From a bacterium (GTDB lineage: Bacteria > Desulfobacterota > UBA8473), in the NCBI GenBank assembly GCA_009773075.1, contig WOUX01000203.1, positions 1-5,338 on the forward strand: a stretch of 5,338 bases of DNA, given 5' to 3'. Numbering within the stretch: position 1 is the stretch's first letter; every line of letters starts with the position of its first letter. This document shows positions 1 through 5,338 of the stretch, in pieces. The notes beneath the pieces are model-generated. The model saw only the letters and a list, made by a program, of their open reading frames with translations. It did no database searches and was not told the DNA's origin. A program made the position numbers and the translations under genes.

Positions 1-101
1 CTTTACATGAACACATACATTATGGTATCCATTATAGTCGAATGTCAATTAGTAACAATGAATTCTCTAGAGACAGACACTCATTTGCTACTATAGGAGC
101 T

Positions 102-129
102 TTGTGAAATATGGGTCTTGTATTATAAA
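102..129 (+). promoter_or_regulatory. Candidate sigma70-type promoter for the binding-protein gene
   Basis: TTGTGA (102-107) and TATAAA (124-129) are separated by 16 bases, matching the -35 consensus at 4 of 6 and the -10 consensus at 5 of 6 positions. It would give a leader of roughly 80 bases before the gene at 215. The region is AT-rich, so a chance match is quite possible. I saw no sigma54-type (GG-N10-GC) alternative, and nothing else convincing in bases 1-200. Confidence 0.28.
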
Positions 130-200
130 AAAACAAGGGAGGAATTAACCTAAGATTTATAAAAGATTCTTTAAAATAAGATTAAAAAAACTCTAGGAAG

Positions 201-205
201 GGAGG
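201..205 (+). promoter_or_regulatory. Ribosome binding site deciding the start at 215
   Basis: GGAGG lies 9 bases before ATG 215. An in-frame TTG at 206 directly abuts this site, with no spacing, so it is unlikely to be used. The ATG also begins directly with the lysine-rich n-region of the signal peptide (MKK). Confidence 0.75.
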
Positions 206-214
206 TTGCTCAAG

Positions 215-1414
215 ATGAAGAAAGTTAGTATAGTTTTACTTATGGTGGCTATTTCTGTGTTTTTGATATGTGATTATGGGTTTAGTAAGGATGTGAGAGG
301 TGTTACAGATTCCGAGATCAGGATAGGGGTTATATATGACCAGACAGGTCCGGCGACCCCTGTGACTGTTCCTGCTTCTAAGGCGTTTAAAAACTACTTT
401 CAATGGGTAAACGAAAAGGGTGGAATCAATGGAAGGAAGATCAAGTTAATCATTGAGGATGACAGATATTCGATTCCTGCGACTATATCTGCGTATAAGA
501 AGCTTTTGTTGAAAGATAAAGTACTCGTATTATTGGGGCCGGCATCAAGTCACGGCATATTTGCTCTGACGTCTGCCATTCTTAAAGATAAAATGCCATG
601 TGTACTTCCCCCTTCATCCGATAGGGTAGTGATACCACCCAAGCGTTATATGTTTGCCAGTGGACCAACCTATGAGGATCAAATTCAACTTATATTTCAG
701 TATATAGTGAGGGATCTGAAGAAGAAAAATCCCAAGATTGCCTTTGTGTATAATGATACCGAGCATGGCAAGCTTGGTTTTAAGGCAGCAGAAAAGTACA
801 AAGACGAATACGGCATAGATATTGTCAGCATTGAGATCGTAAACCCAGGGGTATTAGATGCCACTTCCCAGGCGCTGAATATTAAAAGAAGGAACCCAGA
901 CTTCATTGTAATGCATCTTCTGGTTGACAATTCGATTGTAATAATGAAATCTGCAATGAAGATAGGTGTAAAGGACATCCCTTTTTTGGGCACCCAGTAT
1001 ACATGTACTGAGGATACCGTTAAGGTTGCAGGAAAGGCAGCTTCCAATTATACAGGCATAGCGATTTACAGTTCATGGTATGACAAAGGCTCTGCCATGG
1101 AGGAAATGAGAAAAGCGACTTTAAAGTACGATCCAGGTACCGAGAAACCATACAGACCAAAGGCATATACTCAAGGTTGGGGTGATGCTACAATCCTTGC
1201 AGAAGGGATAAAAAGGGCAGGGAAGGACATCGATGGTGAAGCGTTGGTTGATGCATTGGAGTCCATCAAAGATTTTGATATGAGAGGACTATGTGGCCGT
1301 GTCACCTTTGGACATGATGACCATAAGGGGTCTAGATATGTAAAGATGTATAAGGCTAATGTCAAAGAAGGGTTATTAACACCAATATCAGATTGGATAA
1401 AATTGGAGAAATAG
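215..1414 (+). CDS. Periplasmic ABC transporter substrate-binding protein, Leu/Ile/Val-binding (LivJ-type) family
   Basis: This 399-residue protein is a secreted solute-binding protein of the branched-chain amino acid (Liv/HAAT) family, which captures a ligand in the periplasm and hands it to an inner-membrane ABC permease. Residues 1-24 form a signal peptide: MKK, a hydrophobic core to about residue 18, then G-F-S as a plausible signal peptidase I site. Cys19 is not in a good lipobox because the residue before it is Ile, so a lipoprotein is unlikely. The mature part opens with the family's typical VTDSEIRIG strand (30-38), followed by DQTGP (42-46) and GGINGRK (68-74), and the length is normal for the family. 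Members bind amino acids, but also aromatic and other carboxylic acids, amides and urea, so the ligand is unknown. No permease or ATPase genes are adjacent. The nearby CoA-transferase and 2-oxoacid oxidoreductase suggest an organic acid ligand, by inference only. The family assignment is firm. Confidence 0.93.
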   Translation: MKKVSIVLLMVAISVFLICDYGFSKDVRGVTDSEIRIGVIYDQTGPATPVTVPASKAFKNYFQWVNEKGGINGRKIKLIIEDDRYSIPATISAYKKLLLKDKVLVLLGPASSHGIFALTSAILKDKMPCVLPPSSDRVVIPPKRYMFASGPTYEDQIQLIFQYIVRDLKKKNPKIAFVYNDTEHGKLGFKAAEKYKDEYGIDIVSIEIVNPGVLDATSQALNIKRRNPDFIVMHLLVDNSIVIMKSAMKIGVKDIPFLGTQYTCTEDTVKVAGKAASNYTGIAIYSSWYDKGSAMEEMRKATLKYDPGTEKPYRPKAYTQGWGDATILAEGIKRAGKDIDGEALVDALESIKDFDMRGLCGRVTFGHDDHKGSRYVKMYKANVKEGLLTPISDWIKLEK

Positions 1415-1556
1415 TTTTCCCTCCAAGGTCACTTAAGAATATAAAAAATGAAATCTTAAGATATCCGAAATAGCCGATTTTACTCATTTGATGTATCAAA
1501 TTTCTCTACCTATTGATTATGATTCTTTGTGTGGTTATTGATTGTTATCATGGATA
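1415..1556. other. Intergenic segment with weak AT-rich hairpins, no clear terminator
   Basis: This stretch after the binding-protein gene holds two small inverted repeats: CTTAAGA (1432-1438) with TCTTAAG (1454-1460), and ATTTGAT (1486-1492) with ATCAAAT (1495-1501), the latter followed by only a short T run. Both are low in G+C, and neither is a convincing intrinsic terminator. No open frame of useful length or RNA gene was seen. Confidence 0.5.
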
Positions 1557-1564
1557 TAGAGTTC
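1557..1564 (+). repeat. Left copy of 8-bp target-site duplication
   Basis: TAGAGTTC here is repeated exactly at 1767-1774. The two copies directly abut the outer ends of the inverted-repeat element at 1565-1766, and the match stops at 8 bases on both sides. This is the expected footprint of a transposition event. Confidence 0.75.
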
Positions 1565-1604
1565 GTAACTATTCAGCCACTAAGACACCAAGGCACTAAA
1601 ATTG

Positions 1605-1638
1605 CTTACAACAGCGGGCTTAAGCCCGCTGTTGTAAG
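1605..1638. repeat. Perfect 34-bp palindrome inside the MITE
   Basis: The half-site CTTACAACAGCGGGCTT (1605-1621) is followed at once by its exact reverse complement (1622-1638), with no spacer. As RNA it would form a strong GC-rich hairpin on either strand. It has no clean downstream T run, so it is not a textbook terminator, though it could slow transcription reading in from the upstream gene. Confidence 0.9.
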
Positions 1639-1651
1639 TTCTCTTTAAAAG

Positions 1652-1698
1652 GACAACTATATAATACCTTCCTGATAATTTTAATTATCAAAGTTGTC
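1652..1698. repeat. Nested inverted repeat in the MITE interior
   Basis: GACAACT (1652-1658) pairs with AGTTGTC (1692-1698). Enclosed within it, TGATAATT (1673-1680) pairs with AATTATCA (1683-1690) across a 2-base spacer. Together they predict a two-tier hairpin. The right outer arm overlaps the -35 hexamer of the promoter candidate at 1694. Confidence 0.6.
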
Positions 1699-1722
1699 AG
1701 ATAGTGAGCTGAAATTTATAAA
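1694..1722 (+). promoter_or_regulatory. Candidate sigma70 promoter inside the MITE, facing the CoA-transferase operon
   Basis: TTGTCA (1694-1699) and TATAAA (1717-1722) are separated by 17 bases. Each hexamer matches consensus at 5 of 6 positions and the spacing is optimal. Transcription would begin near 1729-1730, giving a leader of nearly 80 bases that contains only the right arm of the element before the ribosome binding site at 1796. This is the best promoter-like sequence I found in the gap before the operon. Confidence 0.45.
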
Positions 1723-1766
1723 TAACCTTTGTCTCTTTGTGCCTTGGTGGCGACCTGAGTAGTTAC

Positions 1767-1774
1767 TAGAGTTC
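1767..1774 (+). repeat. Right copy of 8-bp target-site duplication
   Basis: TAGAGTTC is identical to 1557-1564 and begins at the base after the right terminal inverted repeat. Removing the element and one copy would restore a continuous leader running straight into the ribosome binding site at 1796-1800. Confidence 0.75.
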
Positions 1775-1806
1775 TAAGATAATGAAGCGAGAGATGGAGG
1801 TGGATT

Positions 1807-3015
1807 GTGGAGTATCCTTTAGAAGGGATTCGGATTTTAGAATGGGGTATTTTTCATGCCGGACCGGGAGGTACGGCTATTCTTGGTGATTTAGGTGCAG
1901 AGGTAGTAAAAATAGAACAGCGCGGGAAAGGTGATCCAATTCGGCATCGAAGCCGCTTTGGGCGAACCTCCTTCGATTTGCCTGGCAATAGAAATCTCTT
2001 TTTCGAGGGTTCTAATCGGAATAAAAAATCCATTTGCGTCGATCTGAGCAAGGATATGGGGAAAGAAATTGTCTATCGTCTAGTCCCTCATTTCGATGTC
2101 TTTCTGACGAATCTCCGTAGAAGAACCCGTGAAAAGATGGGTATGACTTATGCCGTACTTTCTGATTTACATCGGAGACTGATCTATGTTTCGATTTCGA
2201 GTTATGGTCCAAAGGGTCCTGACAAAGACCAGGGCGGGTTTGATTTCCAGGGCCAGGCAAGATCAGGGATAATGTACAGCATGGGAGAGCCGGGGACGCC
2301 TCCCGTTCTCTCTCAGTTCGGGCTCATCGACCAGGCAACAGCCATCACCGTGAGCCAGGCAATTCTGGCAGCCCTTTTTATGCGGGAACGTACGGGGAAA
2401 GGACAGATGGTTGAAACCTCGATTTTGGGGTCTGCCTTGTATCTGTCTTATTTTAATTTATTGAATGCCCTGTGGCTTCATCAGGATGTCCCGCGTCACC
2501 GTCGCATGGATACAGACCCCATTCGAAACTACTATCAGTGTAAAGATGGTAAGTGGTTTGCCATTACGCTTCGGCCCAATGGAGATTGGCCGCGCTTTTG
2601 TCAGGCTATAGAGCACTCGGAGTTGGAGAGAGATCCCAGATTTAACACACAGGAAAACAGATCAGAAGAGCATTCAAGCGAACTCATCACGTTGCTCTCC
2701 CAGATTTTTTTAGCCAGAACACGTGATGAGTGGTTGGAAGCCTTCAGAAGGTACGACCTCTTTGCCTGTGCGATACACCGACATACTGAGCTTGAGAATG
2801 ACCCGCAAATACGCGAGAATTACCTGGATGAACTTGATCACCCAACTTTGGGTAAGGTTAATATTCCAGGCTTCCCTGTCCATTTTAGCGAGGCTAGAAC
2901 CGGGACAAGAAAAGCCGCCCCTGAACTGGGGGAGCACACTGAGGAGATTCTGAGGACATTGGGGGGATATGGTGAACACGAGATAGAGCAATTAAAAAAG
3001 GAGGAAATCATCTAA
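1807..3015 (+). CDS. CaiB/BaiF family (class III) CoA-transferase
   Basis: This 402-residue cytoplasmic enzyme belongs to the family that moves CoA between carboxylic acids (formyl-CoA:oxalate, carnitine, benzylsuccinate and 2-hydroxyacid CoA-transferases, plus some racemases). The N-terminus has the typical PLEGIRILEWG (4-14) and LGDLGAEVVKIE (26-37), followed by NRNKKSICVDLS (70-81). Asp146 in GGFDFQGQARSG (143-154) sits where the family carries the catalytic aspartate that forms an acyl anhydride and then a CoA thioester. TGKGQMVETSI (196-206) and the C-terminal PELGEHTEEIL (372-382) are also family hallmarks, and the length is normal. GTG 1807 is chosen because GGAGG at 1796-1800 is 6 bases upstream. 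It is the first gene of an apparent operon with 2-oxoacid:ferredoxin oxidoreductase subunits 62 bases downstream, suggesting that it loads or recycles CoA on an acid of the same pathway. The substrate pair cannot be told. Parts of the gene look somewhat more GC-rich than its neighbours. Confidence 0.93.
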   Translation: MEYPLEGIRILEWGIFHAGPGGTAILGDLGAEVVKIEQRGKGDPIRHRSRFGRTSFDLPGNRNLFFEGSNRNKKSICVDLSKDMGKEIVYRLVPHFDVFLTNLRRRTREKMGMTYAVLSDLHRRLIYVSISSYGPKGPDKDQGGFDFQGQARSGIMYSMGEPGTPPVLSQFGLIDQATAITVSQAILAALFMRERTGKGQMVETSILGSALYLSYFNLLNALWLHQDVPRHRRMDTDPIRNYYQCKDGKWFAITLRPNGDWPRFCQAIEHSELERDPRFNTQENRSEEHSSELITLLSQIFLARTRDEWLEAFRRYDLFACAIHRHTELENDPQIRENYLDELDHPTLGKVNIPGFPVHFSEARTGTRKAAPELGEHTEEILRTLGGYGEHEIEQLKKEEII

Positions 3016-3063
3016 AAGTATTTCTTTTTTCAATTTGTGCTCTAAAATATTTATTTAAAAGAA

Positions 3064-3069
3064 AGGTGG
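3064..3069 (+). promoter_or_regulatory. Ribosome binding site deciding the start at 3078
   Basis: AGGTGG lies 8 bases before ATG 3078. An upstream in-frame GTG at 3066 falls inside this site and has no good site of its own, so the ATG is preferred. Confidence 0.65.
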
Positions 3070-3077
3070 GAAGTAGT

Positions 3078-3791
3078 ATGGAAGAGAAGGATAGTCCAAG
3101 GAGACTAATATGTGGTCGGCCTAAGTCTCTCATGCAAGCAAAATCACCCCTCTGCTCTGGTTGTCAGCATGGAATAGTAGGGCGGATAATAAGTGAGGTA
3201 ATAGATGAGCTTGGGATTATGGGGAATGTTGTGGGTATTGGAGGTGTTGGTTTGAAACGTGGATTGAATGAGGAGGCAGTAGTTTTTACCATTCAGGGGG
3301 ACGGTGATTTAGCGGCCATTGGGATAGGTGATTTAATAAATGCTACGGTCCGAGGTGAAAAGCTTACTACTGTGTTCTTTAACAATGCTGGTTATGGTAC
3401 AACAGGGGGGCAATTGGCTCCGACTACTTTGATTGGTCAGGTTACAACTACAACGCCTGATGGAAGAAGACCAGAAGCCGGTGGTTTCCCGATTCACGTT
3501 GCGGAATTAATGGCTGGGTTACCTGGTGTTGTATATTCGGCCCGCTGTGCGGTAAACACATTGGCTCAGTTCAAACGTACTAAAAAAGCGATAAAAACCG
3601 CTTTTCAGAAGCAGATAGACGGTATCGGATACGGCTTTGTTGAGGTACTCTCTGCATGTCCGCCTTTGCTCAATATGAGGCCGACGAAGGCGAGAGAGTG
3701 GTTTGAGAAGCACATGCTTGCCGAGTACCCTCTCGGTGAATTCAAGAATGTGAATGAACGAGAGATTAAATATCAGATAGAGAACAACTAG
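3078..3791 (+). CDS. 2-oxoacid:ferredoxin oxidoreductase beta (TPP-binding) subunit, VOR-like, with an apparent internal deletion
   Basis: The 237-residue product is the thiamine diphosphate-binding subunit of an enzyme that decarboxylates a 2-oxoacid to acyl-CoA while reducing ferredoxin. GRPKSL (13-18), CSGCQHG (26-32) and EVIDELGI (40-47) match the start of VOR-type beta subunits. GDGD (74-77) and NN (102-103) form the TPP/Mg motif, and TTGGQLAPTT (108-117) and TTTTP follow as in that family. Cys26, Cys29 and Cys194 (LSACPP) correspond to three of the four usual [4Fe-4S] ligands. The region between EVIDELGI and GDGD is odd. Relatives, as I recall the consensus, have about 25-28 more residues here, with a GCS-type cysteine and an HGRA motif, while this protein goes directly from VVGIGG to VGLKRG (51-62). 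The reading frame is intact. It is followed by the ferredoxin and alpha genes. It could be a divergent subfamily, an impaired subunit, or a sequence error. Confidence 0.88.
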   Translation: MEEKDSPRRLICGRPKSLMQAKSPLCSGCQHGIVGRIISEVIDELGIMGNVVGIGGVGLKRGLNEEAVVFTIQGDGDLAAIGIGDLINATVRGEKLTTVFFNNAGYGTTGGQLAPTTLIGQVTTTTPDGRRPEAGGFPIHVAELMAGLPGVVYSARCAVNTLAQFKRTKKAIKTAFQKQIDGIGYGFVEVLSACPPLLNMRPTKAREWFEKHMLAEYPLGEFKNVNEREIKYQIENN

Positions 3792-3825
3792 AGATTAAAA
3801 AGAAGAATATCAAGAATATCAAATT

Positions 3826-3830
3826 GAGGG
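3826..3830 (+). promoter_or_regulatory. Ribosome binding site deciding the start at 3836
   Basis: GAGGG lies 5 bases before ATG 3836. The in-frame TTG at 3824 overlaps this site and is therefore an unlikely start. Confidence 0.55.
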
Positions 3831-3835
3831 TAAAA

Positions 3836-4063
3836 ATGGAGAAAAAAAAGAAGGTCATAGAGGTTGAGATCAATAAAGAATTCTGCAAGGGATGTTCATT
3901 TTGTGTCGATTCGTGCCCCAAAGAATGTTTGATAATGGGAGAGGAGATAAACAGTGTGGGGTATAATTTTCCTGTTTTTATAAATCAGGAGGATTGTACA
4001 GGTTGTGGGGCTTGTAGTTTCCTATGTCCTGATATAGCCATTGAGGTATATCAGGTTGTCTAA
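3836..4063 (+). CDS. 2-oxoacid:ferredoxin oxidoreductase delta subunit, 2x[4Fe-4S] ferredoxin
   Basis: This 75-residue protein is a small bacterial-type ferredoxin. It has two complete C-x2-C-x2-C-x3-C-P motifs: Cys17, 20, 23 and 27, and Cys54, 57, 60 and 64. Each should ligate a [4Fe-4S] cluster, with the fourth cysteine of each motif swapping into the other cluster as in this fold. A lysine-rich start (residues 3-6) precedes the first strand. An extra Cys31 after the first motif is common in this subunit type. Its position between the beta and alpha genes identifies it as the dedicated electron-transfer subunit (VorD/KorD/PorD type), carrying electrons from the TPP site toward free ferredoxin. 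It lies 44 bases after the beta gene and 65 before the alpha gene. It is not a free ferredoxin by context, although sequence alone cannot exclude that. Confidence 0.9.
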   Translation: MEKKKKVIEVEINKEFCKGCSFCVDSCPKECLIMGEEINSVGYNFPVFINQEDCTGCGACSFLCPDIAIEVYQVV

Positions 4064-4069
4064 TTTCTC

Positions 4070-4090
4070 TCTTGGGTTAAAGACTCAAGA
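4070..4090 (+). other. Small hairpin between the delta and alpha genes
   Basis: TCTTGGGT (4070-4077) can pair with ACTCAAGA (4083-4090) over a 5-base loop, an 8-bp stem with one G-U pair. No T run follows, so it is not an intrinsic terminator. It might act in mRNA processing or stability, or be chance. Confidence 0.3.
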
Positions 4091-4114
4091 CACAAATTTG
4101 TTCAAATATTCTAT

Positions 4115-4119
4115 AGGAG
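4115..4119 (+). promoter_or_regulatory. Ribosome binding site deciding the start at 4129
   Basis: AGGAG ends at 4119. Three in-frame ATGs follow at 4120, 4123 and 4129, with spacings of 0, 3 and 9 bases, so only the third is well placed. It also gives the usual short N-terminus of this subunit. Confidence 0.65.
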
Positions 4120-4128
4120 ATGATGACC

Positions 4129-5199
4129 ATGGTTGAAAAGATATTAATAAGTGGGAATGAAGCTATTGGTTATGGGGCTATCTATGCTGACTGTACGCAC
4201 TACTTTGGTTATCCCATAACGCCACAGAATGAATTGATAGAGTTTATGGCGAGAGAGTTTCCGAAACTTGGCAGGACCTTTGTCCAGGCAGAGAGTGAGT
4301 TTGCTTCTATCAGTATGGTTTGTGGGGCGGCAGCTACAGGTGTAAGGGCTATGACCTCTACTGCCAGCACAGCCTTTAGTCTTATGCAGGAAGGAATCTC
4401 AGGAATTGCATCCATGGAACTGCCATGCCTTATCGTTAATGTTCAGCGTGGTGGTCCTGGTGCCGGCAGTACGCAGCATTCTCAGATGGACTATCTTATC
4501 GCAACCCGGGGTGCCCATGGTGGTTATAAGAATATAGTTCTTGCCCCTTTCTCGGTACAAGAGGCATTTGAACTCACCCAACTGGCCTTTTACCTGGCTG
4601 ACAAATATCGGATTCATGTAATTTTATTGAGTGATGGTATAATGGGGCAGATGTACGAGAGTGTGGAGCTTAAGAAGCTCGGATTTCCACCATTGCCTGA
4701 AAAAAATTGGGCGGTGAAGGGCTCTGCGGCTCATAATTATGTACGTACTTTTGTTCACAATTCACCAGGTATAATAGGCTCCTACTATGATTACATGAAA
4801 CGTTCTGACGAAAAATACACAAAGATAAAAGAGAACGAAGTGCGTTATGAAACCTATGAAATAGAAGATGCAGATATAGTCCTGGTATCTTATGGATCCA
4901 CAGCCAGGGTGTCCCTGAGGGCAATGTATCTGGCCCGTGATGAAGGGATAAGGGTAGGGCTCTTCAGGCCAATAACCCTCTGGCCTTTTCCACGTGAAGC
5001 AATAAATAAGATAGCCGACAATACAAAGAAATTCCTGGTGGTTGAAGACTGTATGGGTCAAATGATTGAAGATGTGGAATTGGCTGTTGTGGGAAAGGCT
5101 CGGATTGGCCTCGTAGGATCCATGGACCGCAACCTGCCGACAGGCAGCGGTATGATCCTTTCACGAAAGGTCTTAGAAAAGATCAAGGATTTTAACTAG
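4129..5199 (+). CDS. vorB: 2-oxoacid:ferredoxin oxidoreductase alpha subunit, VorB-like
   Basis: This 356-residue protein is the alpha subunit of a VOR/KOR-type oxidoreductase, pairing with the beta subunit to form the TPP active site. The pyrimidine-binding domain comes first: ISGNEAIGYGAI (7-18), the substrate-carboxylate motif YPITP (28-32), and QAESEFASISM (53-63) with the glutamates expected to contact the TPP aminopyrimidine. The strongly conserved LPCLIVNVQRGGPG follows (98-111). The transketolase C-terminal-like domain is marked by VSYGSTARVS (253-262) and FRPITLWPFP (279-288), and the protein ends with a normal VorB-like tail. Length is typical. After RGGPG the sequence reads AGSTQHSQMDY (112-122), where VORs as I recall them have GGIQPSQ-DY, so substrate choice may differ from branched-chain 2-oxoacids. 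The gene precedes the gamma gene by 21 bases. The family is certain; the symbol reflects the closest family, not a proven substrate. Confidence 0.92.
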   Translation: MVEKILISGNEAIGYGAIYADCTHYFGYPITPQNELIEFMAREFPKLGRTFVQAESEFASISMVCGAAATGVRAMTSTASTAFSLMQEGISGIASMELPCLIVNVQRGGPGAGSTQHSQMDYLIATRGAHGGYKNIVLAPFSVQEAFELTQLAFYLADKYRIHVILLSDGIMGQMYESVELKKLGFPPLPEKNWAVKGSAAHNYVRTFVHNSPGIIGSYYDYMKRSDEKYTKIKENEVRYETYEIEDADIVLVSYGSTARVSLRAMYLARDEGIRVGLFRPITLWPFPREAINKIADNTKKFLVVEDCMGQMIEDVELAVVGKARIGLVGSMDRNLPTGSGMILSRKVLEKIKDFN

Positions 5200-5220
5200 A
5201 CTCTTTAAGGGGGGAGAGTA

Positions 5221-5338
5221 ATGAGAAAAGATAACGGCAGGACATGTAACGTTGCAATTGCTGGTTATGGAGGCCAAGGTGTATTGATGATTGGGCTATT
5301 GATTGCCAGGGCCGGTCTTAAAGAATTCAACCATGTGA
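5221..5338 (+). CDS. 2-oxoacid:ferredoxin oxidoreductase gamma subunit, N-terminal part (runs off the window)
   Basis: ATG 5221 follows the purine-rich GGGGGGAGAG at 5209-5218 and opens a frame that stays open to the window end, giving 39 residues so far. Residues 10-29 carry NVAIAGYGGQGV and then MIGLLIARAG, the glycine-rich G-x-G-G-Q-G start of the gamma (PorC/KorC/VorC) domain. In this enzyme family that subunit is thought to help bind CoA. Most of the roughly 180-residue domain lies beyond the window. Its place 21 bases after the alpha gene completes the beta-delta-alpha-gamma set. The assignment rests on this motif plus context. Confidence 0.87.
   Translation, partial: MRKDNGRTCNVAIAGYGGQGVLMIGLLIARAGLKEFNHV

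Larger units (their letters stand above)
1565..1766. mobile_element. MITE-like non-autonomous element, 202 bp, with imperfect terminal inverted repeats
   Basis: The left end is GTAACTATTCAG (1565-1576) and the right end CTGAGTAGTTAC (1755-1766); they are inverted copies matching at 11 of 12 positions. Further in, CACCAAGGCAC (1586-1596) pairs perfectly with GTGCCTTGGTG (1739-1749), with a few extra bases between the two blocks in the right arm. The interior contains a perfect 34-bp palindrome (1605-1638) and a nested hairpin (1652-1698), but no open frame, so the element must rely on a transposase supplied elsewhere. Exact 8-bp direct repeats flank it. It sits 32 bases past its right duplication from the GTG start of the CoA-transferase gene, so it separates that operon from the binding-protein gene. 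I cannot name the parent IS family. Several families make 8-bp duplications, so the size does not settle it. Confidence 0.8.

Noticed and set aside
7..96. Short open frame starting at ATG 7 (29 residues), or tail of an upstream gene ending at TAG 94-96
   Set aside because: No ribosome binding site visible in the few bases before it, no recognisable motif, and too short to separate from chance in AT-rich DNA.
260..275. Lipobox at Cys19 of the binding protein
   Set aside because: The residue before the cysteine is Ile rather than Gly, Ala or Ser, so signal peptidase II processing is unlikely.
697..1047. Minus-strand open frame of 116 codons
   Set aside because: It lies wholly inside the well-supported binding-protein gene and has no family features. 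The other minus-strand frames within 1171-1365, 1854-2260, 2710-2991, 3519-3713 and 4209-5164 were dropped for the same reason.
1432..1460. CTTAAGA/TCTTAAG hairpin as terminator of the binding-protein gene
   Set aside because: The stem is 7 bp and AT-rich, the loop is 15 bases, and no T run follows.
1511..1543. Direct repeat TATTGATT at 1511-1518 and 1536-1543
   Set aside because: Only two short AT-rich copies with no regular structure, so chance is likely.
2723..2953. Plus-strand frame of 76 codons inside the CoA-transferase gene
   Set aside because: It is an out-of-frame shadow of a clear CaiB-family C-terminus.

Overview
The window looks like part of the chromosome of an anaerobic Gram-negative bacterium. 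A sulfate-reducing or syntrophic relative of the former Deltaproteobacteria (Desulfobacterota) is my best guess. The reasons are a ferredoxin-dependent 2-oxoacid oxidoreductase, a class III CoA-transferase, a secreted branched-chain-amino-acid-type binding protein, AT-leaning composition, and frequent ATA, AGA and AGG codons. The taxon is inferred; there is no marker gene in the window.

Layout, all genes on the + strand: (1) 1-214, a leader with one weak promoter candidate. (2) 215-1414, a periplasmic Liv-type ABC substrate-binding protein; no permease or ATPase gene is visible. (3) 1415-1806, a 392-base gap. It holds a 202-bp MITE-like element (1565-1766) with imperfect terminal inverted repeats, a perfect 34-bp palindrome inside, and an exact 8-bp direct repeat (TAGAGTTC) abutting both ends, as expected of a target-site duplication. 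Inside its right half is a good sigma70-like promoter pointing at the next gene. (4) 1807-3015, a CaiB/BaiF (class III) CoA-transferase. (5) 3078-5338, a four-subunit 2-oxoacid:ferredoxin oxidoreductase most like 2-oxoisovalerate oxidoreductase (VOR), in the order beta (TPP-binding), delta (2x[4Fe-4S] ferredoxin), alpha (VorB-like), gamma (cut off by the window end).

Genes 1807 to the end have gaps of 62, 44, 65 and 21 bases, each with its own Shine-Dalgarno, so they read as one operon. The likely logic is uptake of a carboxylic or 2-oxo acid by the binding protein, CoA exchange by the CoA-transferase, and oxidative decarboxylation of a 2-oxoacid to an acyl-CoA with electrons passed to ferredoxin. 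The substrate cannot be read from the sequence.

The two most notable observations are the apparently intact MITE with its duplication, sitting just upstream of the operon and possibly supplying its promoter, and the beta subunit. The beta subunit appears to lack an internal block of about 25-28 residues that in related enzymes carries the third cysteine ligand of the [4Fe-4S] cluster and an HGRA-type motif.
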